Positions 1 through 6,286 of a stretch of DNA of 9,168 nt are shown here, in pieces. Within the stretch, counting starts at the first letter, position 1. Every line of letters begins with the position of its first letter. Source of the stretch: Gammaproteobacteria bacterium (GTDB lineage Bacteria; Pseudomonadota; Gammaproteobacteria; SZUA-229); NCBI GenBank assembly GCA_029880105.1, contig JAOUPA010000075.1, forward strand, positions 1 to 9,168. The letters run 5' to 3'. The notes under the pieces are model-generated. The model searched no databases, was not told where the DNA came from, and saw only the letters and a program-made list of their open reading frames with translations. Made by a program: the position numbers and the translations under genes.

Positions 1-249
1 TCTTTTATTCCTGCGACACTGGACAAGCTGCGTGAAGCGCGAAAATTGATCGATGAATCAGGTTACGATATTCGCCTTGAAATCGATGGTGGTGTCAAAG
101 TCGATAATATCCGTGAAATTGCCGAAGCCGGTGCCGATACCTTCGTGGCTGGATCAGCGATTTTTGGTGCGGTTGGTAAAAACGATGCCAATGACTACGA
201 TACTGTGGTTGGCGCGATGCGTGCTGAACTGGCCAAAGCCAAAGTATAA
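1..249 (+). CDS. rpe: Ribulose-phosphate 3-epimerase, 3' part
   Basis: This is the C-terminal 82 residues of ribulose-5-phosphate 3-epimerase, a cytoplasmic TIM-barrel metalloenzyme that interconverts D-ribulose 5-phosphate and D-xylulose 5-phosphate in the pentose phosphate and Calvin cycles. The window opens inside the gene, just after the family's FGGQ loop. The visible part starts SFIPATLDKLREAR and carries the LEIDGGV strand, whose Asp (visible residue 29) is the usual catalytic, metal-binding acid, followed by the phosphate-binding GSAIFG (visible residues 51-56). The family is usually about 220-230 residues, so roughly 140 N-terminal residues lie outside the window. The frame is open from base 1, so an internal TTG at 46 is not the start. 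gph follows after 17 bases, which suggests co-transcription. Identification is by motif recognition. Confidence 0.93.
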   Translation, partial: SFIPATLDKLREARKLIDESGYDIRLEIDGGVKVDNIREIAEAGADTFVAGSAIFGAVGKNDANDYDTVVGAMRAELAKAKV

Positions 250-266
250 AGACAGGGGCTCTCACA

Positions 267-941
267 GTGGTAATGAAAAAACCAGCCATGGTGCTGATCG
301 ATGTTGATGGTACGCTAGTCGATAGTGTGCCGGATCTGGCCTACTGCGTTGATGAGATGATGAAGCAGCTTGGTATGCCGGTTCATGGTGAGGCCAAGGT
401 GCGCAACTGGGTCGGCAATGGTGTTGAACGTTTGACGCGCCGTGCTCTGATTGGTCAGCTTGATGGTGAGCCTGATGATGAGCTATTCGCCAGGGCTTAT
501 CCGATTTTCCTGGATCTGTATGATAAGAACGTCTGTGAACGTAGCTGCCTTTATGATGGAGTACGTGAAGCACTCGACTTCCTGAAAACCACCGATGTAA
601 AAATTGGCTGTGTGACTAACAAGAATGCACAGTTCACGCTGCCGATTCTGGAGAAGCTGGGTGTTAAGGATGATTTTGAGATCATTATCTGTGGCGATAC
701 GCTGGAAAAGAAGAAGCCGGATCCATTGCCCTTGTTGCACGCTGCTGAAAAGCTGGGTGTAACACCCGGGCAGTCGTTGATGCTGGGCGACTCGATGAGT
801 GATGTAAAAGCGGCGCGTGCAGCAGGTTTTAATATTATTTGCATGTCCTATGGTTACAATCACGGCGAAGATATCCGCGACTACAACCCGGATGCGGTGG
901 TCGATTCTATGGCGGAGATTAAAAATATTATCGAGTGGTAG
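267..941 (+). CDS. gph: Phosphoglycolate phosphatase (HAD family)
   Basis: This is a HAD-superfamily phosphatase of the Gph type, which hydrolyses 2-phosphoglycolate from DNA repair or RuBisCO oxygenation to glycolate. All four HAD motifs are visible in 224 residues, the normal family length: motif I DVDGTLVDS with nucleophile D12 and acid/base D14; motif II Thr117 in CVTNK; motif III Lys150 in KKKPDP; motif IV LGDSMSD with D175 and D179 for Mg2+. The helical cap lies between motifs I and II. The GTG at 267 is taken as the start because AGGGG ends 8 bases before it; the ATG at 273 (residue 3) is a second possibility, with a 14-base spacing. The gene sits 17 bases after rpe and ahead of trpE, a recurring order in Pseudomonas-like genomes. 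Substrate is inferred from family and context. Confidence 0.92.
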   Translation: MVMKKPAMVLIDVDGTLVDSVPDLAYCVDEMMKQLGMPVHGEAKVRNWVGNGVERLTRRALIGQLDGEPDDELFARAYPIFLDLYDKNVCERSCLYDGVREALDFLKTTDVKIGCVTNKNAQFTLPILEKLGVKDDFEIIICGDTLEKKKPDPLPLLHAAEKLGVTPGQSLMLGDSMSDVKAARAAGFNIICMSYGYNHGEDIRDYNPDAVVDSMAEIKNIIEW

Positions 942-967
942 TCGCTAAGGAGTAGTGCTTGGCGCTA
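939..967 (+). other. Hairpin at the gph stop codon
   Basis: An imperfect inverted repeat begins at the gph stop codon: TAG (939-941) pairs with CTA (965-967), and CGCTAAG (943-949) pairs with CTTGGCG (958-964) through one G-U pair, with T942 bulged and an 8-base loop. No run of T follows, so it is not a classical intrinsic terminator. It could slow decay from the 3' end or separate rpe-gph from trpE. The pairing is read by eye without an energy calculation. Confidence 0.35.
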
Positions 968-992
968 ACTTGATCTATTATTGTCCCTACTT

Positions 993-1049
993 ATGCAAAT
1001 GTTTTCCGAACAACAGGTATTGAGGAATGGTTGTAGCTGGCGATGGTGA
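993..1049 (+). CDS. Candidate trp leader peptide upstream of trpE
   Basis: A short frame of 18 codons, MQMFSEQQVLRNGCSWRW, ends in TGG CGA TGG TGA, so Trp occupies two of the last three positions, 58 bases before the trpE start. Trp codons clustered at the end of a tiny frame ahead of trpE are the hallmark of a ribosome-stalling leader peptide, and trpE control by attenuation is described for Pseudomonas putida. Against this, no Shine-Dalgarno sequence precedes the ATG at 993 or the in-frame ATG at 999, and I find no intrinsic terminator between this frame and trpE. A possible -10 (TATTAT, 976-981) would start transcription only about 5 bases before the ATG, implying near-leaderless translation. 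The peptide is suggested by codon content and position, not by homology. Confidence 0.42.
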   Translation: MQMFSEQQVLRNGCSWRW

Positions 1050-1062
1050 ACCTCGCTGTGCT
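1035..1062 (+). other. Hairpin embedding the leader Trp codons
   Basis: AGC (1035-1037) can pair with GCT (1060-1062); further in, UGGCGA (1038-1043) pairs with UCGCUG (1053-1058) using two G-U pairs, and GG (1045-1046) pairs with CC (1051-1052) around a UGAA loop, with single-base bulges at 1044 and 1059. Both Trp codons of the candidate leader lie in the 5' arm, the position of the 1:2 hairpin in classical attenuators. No U-tract follows, so it is not itself a terminator. Pairing was traced by hand. Confidence 0.35.
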
Positions 1063-1106
1063 GTATGACTGTGTATGAATACTTGTAACATGTTCCGGGA
1101 AATATT

Positions 1107-2609
1107 ATGTCCTCTGAAAACACCAATAAATCCAGATTTGAAAGACTGAAGCAAAAGGCCTGTGCGCGTGTGCCACTGGTACGCGAAGTACTGGCCGATC
1201 TCGATACTCCTCTCAGCACCTATCTCAAACTCGCCAATACACCTTACTCTTATCTGTTCGAGTCAGTTCAGGGCGGTGAAAAATGGGGGCGTTATTCCAT
1301 TATCGGTCTGCCCTGTCGCAAGATAGTTAAGATCAATAATCGCCAGATAATTATTGAAGAAGATGGCACTGTTATTTCTGAACAGCAGGTCGCTGACCCA
1401 CTGACGTGGATTACAGATTTTCAGAATCAGTATGCGCAGAGTGATGCTGATCTTGATGGTCTGCCGCGTTTTACCGGTGGCCTGGTGGGTTACTTTGGTT
1501 ATGAAACCATTCGCTATATTGAGCCACGCCTGGATCACGATGACAAAATTGATCCGCTGGGCACACCGGATATTCTGCTGATGGTCTCGGAAGAGGTCGT
1601 GGTGTTCGATAACCTCTCTGGCAAGCTGTATATCATTATCCACGTTGATCCACAGCAGGCAGATGCCCTGTCAAAAGGTGAGCAGCGCCTGCAGCAACTG
1701 GTTGATGGCCTGCGTAAACCTGTGCCTGAAACGCCAGGGCATCAGCCACGTCAGGTTGATGAGGCGGACTTTGTCTCCGGTTTTACCGAAGAGGGTTACA
1801 AGTCAGCGGTCAATAAAGCCAAAGAATATATTATTGATGGCGATATTATGCAGGTGGTGTTGTCGCAGCGTTTGACTATTCCATTTCAGGCGGCATCGCT
1901 GGATTTATATCGAGCGCTACGAAGCCTGAATCCTTCGCCCTATATGTATTACCTGAATCTGGATGATTTTCAGGTAGTCGGTTCTTCGCCTGAAATCCTG
2001 GTTCGACTGGAAGACGGGGAAGTCACAGTCAGGCCGATTGCCGGTACACGCCCTCGCGGTAAAGATGATGCCCAGGATAAATCGCTGGAAGAAGAGTTGC
2101 TGGCCGATCCCAAGGAACTGGCGGAGCATTTGATGCTGATTGATCTGGGGCGGAATGATGCCGGCCGTGTGAGTAAGACCGGTAGTGTCAGGCTTACTGA
2201 CAAAATGATCGTTGAGCGTTACTCACATGTTATGCACATCGTCTCGAATGTCACCGGCCAGCTAAAACCAGGACTGAATGCGATGGATGTGCTGCGTGCA
2301 ACCTTTCCTGCGGGTACGGTTAGTGGTGCACCAAAAATACGTGCAATGGAAATTATTGATGAAATGGAGCCGGTGAAGCGTGGCATATATTCTGGGGCAG
2401 TCGGTTATCTTTCGTGGAATGGCAACATGGATACCGCGATTGCGATTCGCACCGCAGTGATCAAAGATAAACAGCTTTCGATACAGGCCGGTGCTGGTAT
2501 TGTTTATGACTCGGTGCCCGACAATGAATGGGCCGAGACTATGAACAAGGCGCGGGCCATTTTCCGTGCAGTCACATTGGCCGAGTCTGGACTGGATGGT
2601 AATAGTTAA
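1107..2609 (+). CDS. trpE: Anthranilate synthase component I
   Basis: This is the chorismate-binding subunit of anthranilate synthase, which with TrpG converts chorismate and glutamine (or ammonia) to anthranilate, the committed step of tryptophan synthesis. It is full length at 500 residues. The N-terminal domain carries the tryptophan feedback-site element YLFES near residues 49-53, followed by GGEKWGRYSIIG, so feedback inhibition is expected. The C-terminal chorismate-binding domain shows PIAGTRPRG near 310-318, DPKELAEHLMLIDLGRND near 334-351, HVMHIVSNVTG, AGTVSGAPKIRAMEIID near 402-417 and GAGIVYDSVPDNEW near 462-475, all typical of TrpE rather than PabB. The start is supported by GGGA at 1097-1100, 6 bases before the ATG. 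trpG follows after 37 bases. The candidate leader frame upstream suggests control by Trp supply. Confidence 0.97.
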   Translation: MSSENTNKSRFERLKQKACARVPLVREVLADLDTPLSTYLKLANTPYSYLFESVQGGEKWGRYSIIGLPCRKIVKINNRQIIIEEDGTVISEQQVADPLTWITDFQNQYAQSDADLDGLPRFTGGLVGYFGYETIRYIEPRLDHDDKIDPLGTPDILLMVSEEVVVFDNLSGKLYIIIHVDPQQADALSKGEQRLQQLVDGLRKPVPETPGHQPRQVDEADFVSGFTEEGYKSAVNKAKEYIIDGDIMQVVLSQRLTIPFQAASLDLYRALRSLNPSPYMYYLNLDDFQVVGSSPEILVRLEDGEVTVRPIAGTRPRGKDDAQDKSLEEELLADPKELAEHLMLIDLGRNDAGRVSKTGSVRLTDKMIVERYSHVMHIVSNVTGQLKPGLNAMDVLRATFPAGTVSGAPKIRAMEIIDEMEPVKRGIYSGAVGYLSWNGNMDTAIAIRTAVIKDKQLSIQAGAGIVYDSVPDNEWAETMNKARAIFRAVTLAESGLDGNS

Positions 2610-2646
2610 ATCGGTTTGGCTTTAATAGATCAGGTATTATTCACGT

Positions 2647-3231
2647 ATGTTATTAATGATCGACAATTATGATTCGTTCACCTACAACCTGGTGCAATAT
2701 CTGGGTGAGCTTGGTGCAGACGTTGAAGTGCATCGCAATGACCAAGTCACGGTGGAAGAAATAGCGGCGCGTGCACCAGAACGCATTATGATTTCACCCG
2801 GGCCCTGCACACCGGATGAAGCAGGTGTTTCGATGGAGGCTATCAGGGCGTTTGCTGGCAAGTTGCCGATTCTGGGTGTCTGTTTGGGGCATCAGAGTAT
2901 TGGCCAGGTGTTTGGTGGTAAGGTCGTGCATGCACGTGAAATTATGCATGGCAAGACCTCGTTGATTCACCACAAAGGCAAGTATGTCTTTGAGGGCCTG
3001 GAAAATCCCTATACCGCGACGCGTTATCACTCACTGGTGATTGAAAAAAGTTCTTTACCGGATTGTCTGGAAATTACCGCGTGGACCGAGACGGAAAATG
3101 GCGAGATCGATGAAATCATGGGTGTACGTCATAAAGAATTTGCCGTTGAAGGCGTGCAGTTTCACCCAGAATCTATTTTGACTGAACATGGTCATGATCT
3201 ACTGAAAAACTTTTTGAATATGAAAGTGTAA
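2647..3231 (+). CDS. trpG: Anthranilate synthase component II (glutamine amidotransferase)
   Basis: This is the class I glutamine amidotransferase subunit that hydrolyses glutamine and channels ammonia to TrpE. The catalytic triad is visible in 194 residues, the usual length: Cys79 in GVCLGHQ, and His173 and Glu175 in QFHPES. MIDNYDSFTYNL at the N-terminus and the oxyanion loop MISPGPCTPDEAG (residues 48-60) are characteristic of the TrpG/PabA family. Such subunits often also serve aminodeoxychorismate synthase in folate synthesis; since the gene lies between trpE and trpD, its main partner is taken to be TrpE, but a dual role is possible. The ribosome-binding site is weak (CAGG about 12 bases upstream). 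It is separated from trpD by 13 bases if the preferred trpD start is used. It is not fused to TrpD, unlike the enterobacterial protein. Confidence 0.97.
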   Translation: MLLMIDNYDSFTYNLVQYLGELGADVEVHRNDQVTVEEIAARAPERIMISPGPCTPDEAGVSMEAIRAFAGKLPILGVCLGHQSIGQVFGGKVVHAREIMHGKTSLIHHKGKYVFEGLENPYTATRYHSLVIEKSSLPDCLEITAWTETENGEIDEIMGVRHKEFAVEGVQFHPESILTEHGHDLLKNFLNMKV

Positions 3232-3244
3232 GCAGGTGTTGTTT

Positions 3245-4258
3245 ATGGATATGCAAGGTGCAATAAAAGCTGTCACAGAAAAACAGGATTTATCCGCAGA
3301 AGATATGTCTACGGTGATGCGAATCATTATGACGGGTGAAGCGACACCTGCGCAGATTGGCGGATTTCTGGTTGGTCTACGTATGAAGGGCGAGACGGTG
3401 GATGAAGTGGCTGCTGCCGCATCGGTAATGCGCGAACTCTCAACCAAAGTCGATGTTGAAAAAGAAAACCTTGTGGATACCTGTGGTACAGGTGGAGATC
3501 TGTCGGGCAGTTTTAATGTTTCAACGGCGAGCGCGTTTGTGGTGGCGGCGGCTGGGGCGCGTGTTGCCAAACACGGTAATCGTTCGATCAGTAGCAAGTC
3601 GGGTAGTGCTGATGTGCTGGAGGCGGCGGGGGTTAATCTGGAATTAACGCCTGAGCAGGTCGCCGACTGTGTCAATAAAATTGGTGTTGGCTTTATGTTC
3701 GCGCCAATGCATCACAGTGCCATGAAGTTTGCTATTGGGCCACGCCGTGAAATGGCGGTGCGTACGATTTTTAATGTGCTAGGGCCTTTGACTAATCCGG
3801 CAGGTGCGCCGAATCAGGTACTGGGTGTGTTCAGTAAAGACTGGGTTGTGCCGCTTGCTGAAGTACTGAAACAACTCGGCAGTCATCATGTGCTGGTGGT
3901 CAATGCGGAAGATGGTATGGATGAAATAAGTATTGGGTCGGCAACTTTTGTTGCTGAACTCAAGGATGGTGAAGTGAAAAGCTATAGCATTCAGCCGGAA
4001 GATTTTGGGATGCAGCGTGCTGATCTTGCCAGTATCAAGGCAGCAGATGCACAAGATAGTCTAAACATTATCAAGGGTGTTTTTGCTAATCAGTCCGGCC
4101 CGGCAAAAGATATTGTCTGTTTGAATGCCGGTGCAGCGATCTATGTTGCGGGTCTGGCAGACTCACTGGCAGCGGGTGTAAAACGAGCTGCCCAAGTCAT
4201 TGCCGAAGGCAGGGCTGCTGAAAAATTACAGGAGCTGGTTGCTAAAACCACAGCTTAA
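3245..4258 (+). CDS. trpD: Anthranilate phosphoribosyltransferase
   Basis: This enzyme transfers the phosphoribosyl group of PRPP to anthranilate, the second step of the pathway. From the chosen start it has 337 residues, normal for stand-alone TrpD. Visible motifs are the PRPP loop DTCGTGGD (residues 78-85), NVST (91-94), KHGNR (109-113), SSKSGSAD (116-123), MHHS near 155-158, the anthranilate-contact region IGPRRE (164-169), VLGPLTNP (178-185) and the metal-binding DE pair (226-227). The ATG at 3245 is preferred because CAGG ends 8 bases before it and MDMQGAIKAV matches the usual N-terminus; a GTG at 3236 in the same frame would add three residues and overlap this ribosome site. trpC begins one base after the stop, so the two are probably translationally coupled. 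Confidence 0.97.
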   Translation: MDMQGAIKAVTEKQDLSAEDMSTVMRIIMTGEATPAQIGGFLVGLRMKGETVDEVAAAASVMRELSTKVDVEKENLVDTCGTGGDLSGSFNVSTASAFVVAAAGARVAKHGNRSISSKSGSADVLEAAGVNLELTPEQVADCVNKIGVGFMFAPMHHSAMKFAIGPRREMAVRTIFNVLGPLTNPAGAPNQVLGVFSKDWVVPLAEVLKQLGSHHVLVVNAEDGMDEISIGSATFVAELKDGEVKSYSIQPEDFGMQRADLASIKAADAQDSLNIIKGVFANQSGPAKDIVCLNAGAAIYVAGLADSLAAGVKRAAQVIAEGRAAEKLQELVAKTTA

Positions 4259-4259
4259 T

Positions 4260-5057
4260 ATGAATGATACACCGGATATCCTGAAGAAAATTCTTGCCCG
4301 CAAGCATGAAGAAATTGCCGAGCGATCAGCCAGGCTGGGTCTTAAAGACCTGAAAAAATACTCCGAGCAGGCCAGTCCTGTGCGCGGTTTTATTGCGGCT
4401 ATTGAGAATAAACCGGCTGAGAACAAAGCTGCGGTCATTGCAGAAATTAAGAAGGCGTCGCCCAGTAAAGGAATTTTGCGGGAAAATTTCAATCCGGCGG
4501 AAATCGCCAAAACCTACGAGGCCAATGGCGCTGCCTGTCTATCGGTATTGACTGATGCGGATTTTTTTCAGGGCAGTGAAAATTATCTCAAACAGGCTCG
4601 CTCAGCCTGTGAACTACCAGTTATCCGTAAAGATTTTATTATTGATCCCTATCAGGTGTACGAGGCGCGCATGATCAATGCCGACTGTATTCTGTTGATT
4701 GTGGCAGCACTGGATGATGACCGGCTGAAAGAGCTACTGGCTCTGGCGCACGAACTCAATATGGATGTGCTGATGGAGGTGCATGACCAGCAGGAGATGG
4801 AGAGGGCGCTGGCGACAGATGCAAAACTGATTGGTATCAATAACCGTAGTCTACATACTTTTGAAACCAGTTTGCGTACCTCACTGTCTTTGCTTGCTAT
4901 GGTGCCGGATGATCGGATTCTAGTGACTGAGAGTGGAATTCATACACACGAAGATGTGCAGTTGATGCGTAATAACAATATCCATACCTTCCTGGTGGGT
5001 GAGGCCTTTATGCGTGCCGACGACCCGGGCCAGAAACTGGCTGAGCTCTTTTCTTAA
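4260..5057 (+). CDS. trpC: Indole-3-glycerol phosphate synthase
   Basis: This TIM-barrel enzyme closes the ring of carboxyphenylamino-deoxyribulose phosphate to indole-3-glycerol phosphate with loss of CO2 and water. At 265 residues it is monofunctional, without the TrpF domain fused in E. coli. Catalytic residues of the family are present: Glu62 and Lys64 in AEIKKASPSKG, Lys124 in VIRKDF, Glu173 in LMEVHD, Asn194 in GINNR and Ser225 in VTESGIHT. The ATG at 4260 is chosen because it gives the normal N-terminus (ILKKILARKHEEI) and lies in TAATATG immediately after trpD; the frame runs further upstream inside trpD but without family-like sequence. No ribosome site is visible, consistent with coupling to trpD. 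It converges on crp with a 9-base gap, and no intrinsic terminator is seen there. Confidence 0.97.
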   Translation: MNDTPDILKKILARKHEEIAERSARLGLKDLKKYSEQASPVRGFIAAIENKPAENKAAVIAEIKKASPSKGILRENFNPAEIAKTYEANGAACLSVLTDADFFQGSENYLKQARSACELPVIRKDFIIDPYQVYEARMINADCILLIVAALDDDRLKELLALAHELNMDVLMEVHDQQEMERALATDAKLIGINNRSLHTFETSLRTSLSLLAMVPDDRILVTESGIHTHEDVQLMRNNNIHTFLVGEAFMRADDPGQKLAELFS

Positions 5058-5066
5058 AGCAATATT

Positions 5067-5714
5067 TCAGCGTGTACCAAAGACCACGATGGTCTTGCCG
5101 TGCGCGCTGATCAAATGATCGTCCTCCAGTTCCTTGAGTACGCGCCCCGCCATTTCTCGTGAACAACCTACCATCTTGGCCAGATCCTGACGTGTACTTT
5201 TAATCTGCATGCCCTCGGGGTGTGTTAAGGCATCAGGCTCCTTGCTGAGTTCCAGTAGACAGTGAGCGATGCGCCCCTTCACATCGAGAAAAATGAGGTC
5301 ACGAACCTTCAGGCTGGTTTTTCTCAGGCGGGTGAAGAGCTGGCTGGTGAGTAAAAAAAGAATAGCAGGGTCTTCAGCGACGAGTTTCCTAAACTCCTGG
5401 TAACTGATCTCTGCAATAACACACCTGGTACGTGCATGCACCCAGGCAGAGCGTTTGGCATCATCGTCACTGAGCTCAAATAACCCGGCCTCACCGAAAA
5501 AATCACCGGGATTAAGGTGAGCCAGAATAATTTCTTCACCCGATTCGCTCTCTGCCTGTACGCTTACCGAGCCCTCAATGATATAGTAGAGGCTCTTCGA
5601 GTCATCCCCCTCGTGAATAATGACTTTTCTGGCCGGGTGCGTTTTTCTATGTGAGTGGCTGAGAAGTTTCTCAATGGATGGATTAGGTTTGGGTAAGTCC
5701 CGAACAATGCTCAT
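5067..5714 (-). CDS. crp: CRP/Vfr-type cyclic AMP receptor protein
   Basis: This is a 215-residue transcription regulator of the CRP-FNR family, closest by eye to Pseudomonas Vfr and E. coli CRP. The N-terminal cyclic-nucleotide barrel holds the phosphate-binding cassette GDFFGEAGLFE with Glu75 and RSA with Arg88 and Ser89. TS (133-134) in the dimer helix corresponds to the residues contacting the cAMP adenine, so cAMP binding is expected. The C-terminal winged helix contains TRQDLAKMVGCSREMAGRVLKEL (174-196, read in parts: the recognition helix is CSREMAGR) with Arg186, Glu187 and Arg191, matching the E. coli residues that read TGTGA-N6-TCACA. The protein ends VFGTR, as does Vfr. There are no N-terminal cysteines of an FNR-type cluster. 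The start has AGG about 9 bases upstream. It diverges from yhfA, as in many Gammaproteobacteria. Confidence 0.93.
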   Translation of the reverse strand: MSIVRDLPKPNPSIEKLLSHSHRKTHPARKVIIHEGDDSKSLYYIIEGSVSVQAESESGEEIILAHLNPGDFFGEAGLFELSDDDAKRSAWVHARTRCVIAEISYQEFRKLVAEDPAILFLLTSQLFTRLRKTSLKVRDLIFLDVKGRIAHCLLELSKEPDALTHPEGMQIKSTRQDLAKMVGCSREMAGRVLKELEDDHLISAHGKTIVVFGTR

Positions 5715-5755
5715 TGGTGTTGCCTGTGTAGTGATATTATTACTATTTGAGGCTG

Positions 5756-5784
5756 ATCATATACATAAATGATCATTTGTACAA
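5756..5784 (-). promoter_or_regulatory. Putative sigma-70 promoter for crp
   Basis: On the minus strand TTGTAC (5784-5779) and TATGAT (5761-5756) are separated by exactly 17 bases, about 42 bases upstream of the crp start codon. The -10 matches the consensus at five of six positions; the -35 is weak, matching TTG only. It overlaps the divergent yhfA promoter. Confidence 0.45.
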
Positions 5785-5805
5785 AATACAACTGTACAAT
5801 ATTAG
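5777..5805 (+). promoter_or_regulatory. Putative sigma-70 promoter for yhfA
   Basis: On the plus strand TTGTAC (5777-5782) and TATTAG (5800-5805) are 17 bases apart, placing the transcript start about 15 bases before the yhfA ATG. Each hexamer is only a partial match (three and four of six). The -35 uses the same TTTGTACAAA palindrome (5776-5785) as the crp -35. The downstream part overlaps the 15-base repeats. Confidence 0.35.
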
Positions 5806-5822
5806 AGTGTACTTAGAGAGTT
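5778..5822 (+). repeat. Three 15-base repeats beginning TGTAC
   Basis: TGTAC occurs at 5778, 5793 and 5808, giving an exact 15-base period. The first two units share TGTACAA and the third continues TGTACTT. The rest of each unit is not conserved beyond AT-richness. The array lies between the divergent crp and yhfA genes and covers the -35 to +1 region of the yhfA promoter, so it could be an operator bound by an oligomeric regulator. TGTACA is self-complementary, so strand is arbitrary. Confidence 0.5.
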
Positions 5823-5827
5823 ATCAT

Positions 5828-6244
5828 ATGAAAGCAACAGTTAAGTGGTTGGATAACATGTCCTTTGTCGGGGAGTCTGGTAGTGGGCATTCAGTAGTGA
5901 TGGATGGTCCACCAGATGATGGCGGTCGTAATATGGGTGTGCGCCCGATGGAAATGGTACTACTTGGCATGGGTGGCTGTACCGCCTTTGACGTGGTACA
6001 TATCCTTAAACGTGGGCGACAGGATATTACCGATTGTCATGTTGAACTGGAGGCTGAGCGTGCAACAGAAGTACCAAAAGTGTTTACCAAGATACACGCG
6101 CATTATATCGTCAAGGGGAAGAATCTGGACGCCAAAAAAGTAGAACGTGCTATCACTATGACAGCAGAGACCTATTGTTCTGTTTCCATCATGCTGGCCA
6201 AAAGCGTTGAGATAACCCACGATTTTGAAATTATCGAAGCATAG
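5828..6244 (+). CDS. yhfA: OsmC family protein, YhfA type
   Basis: This 138-residue cytoplasmic protein belongs to the OsmC/Ohr superfamily, whose members reduce organic hydroperoxides with a pair of cysteines. It resembles E. coli YhfA from the first residue (KATVKWLDNMSFVGESGSGH) through the end (VEITHDFEIIEA). The two family cysteines are present: Cys51 in GMGGCTAFDV and Cys117 in ETYCSVS. YhfA-type proteins have no firmly established substrate, so peroxidase activity is a family-level inference. The ATG at 5828 is chosen because AGAGAG ends about 7 bases upstream and the N-terminus matches the family; the frame runs open further upstream through AT-rich promoter sequence that does not look coding. 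It diverges from crp, the same neighbourhood as in E. coli, and is followed after 42 bases by the DUF885 gene. Confidence 0.92.
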   Translation: MKATVKWLDNMSFVGESGSGHSVVMDGPPDDGGRNMGVRPMEMVLLGMGGCTAFDVVHILKRGRQDITDCHVELEAERATEVPKVFTKIHAHYIVKGKNLDAKKVERAITMTAETYCSVSIMLAKSVEITHDFEIIEA

Positions 6245-6286
6245 TTTTTGCAATAACATTAAGAAAAATAGAAAAAAGGTATATCA

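Noticed and set aside
1027..1068. Second short frame in the trpE leader starting with ATG at 1027
   Set aside because: It has no Trp codons, and the GAGG before it is only one base away from the ATG, too close to serve as a ribosome site.
2610..2646. Separate attenuator for trpGDC as in P. putida
   Set aside because: The trpE-trpG spacer is only 37 bases, with no Trp-codon frame and no hairpin.
4200..4259. Upstream in-frame start for trpC inside trpD
   Set aside because: It adds 20 residues unlike TrpC and overlaps trpD; the ATG at 4260 gives the usual N-terminus.
5730..5745. CRP-site candidate AGTGA-N6-TACTA for autoregulation
   Set aside because: The right half has too many mismatches to TCACA, and the left half lacks the TG of TGTGA.
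5747..5760. FNR-like box TTGAG-GCTG-ATCAT over the crp -10
   Set aside because: It matches eight of ten FNR positions, but the repeated TGATCA elements of this AT-rich spacer make such a match easy by chance and no other evidence supports it.
5747..5827. Longer TTG start for yhfA adding 27 residues
   Set aside because: The extension translates AT-rich promoter and repeat sequence, has no ribosome site and no family-like residues; the ATG at 5828 matches the YhfA N-terminus.
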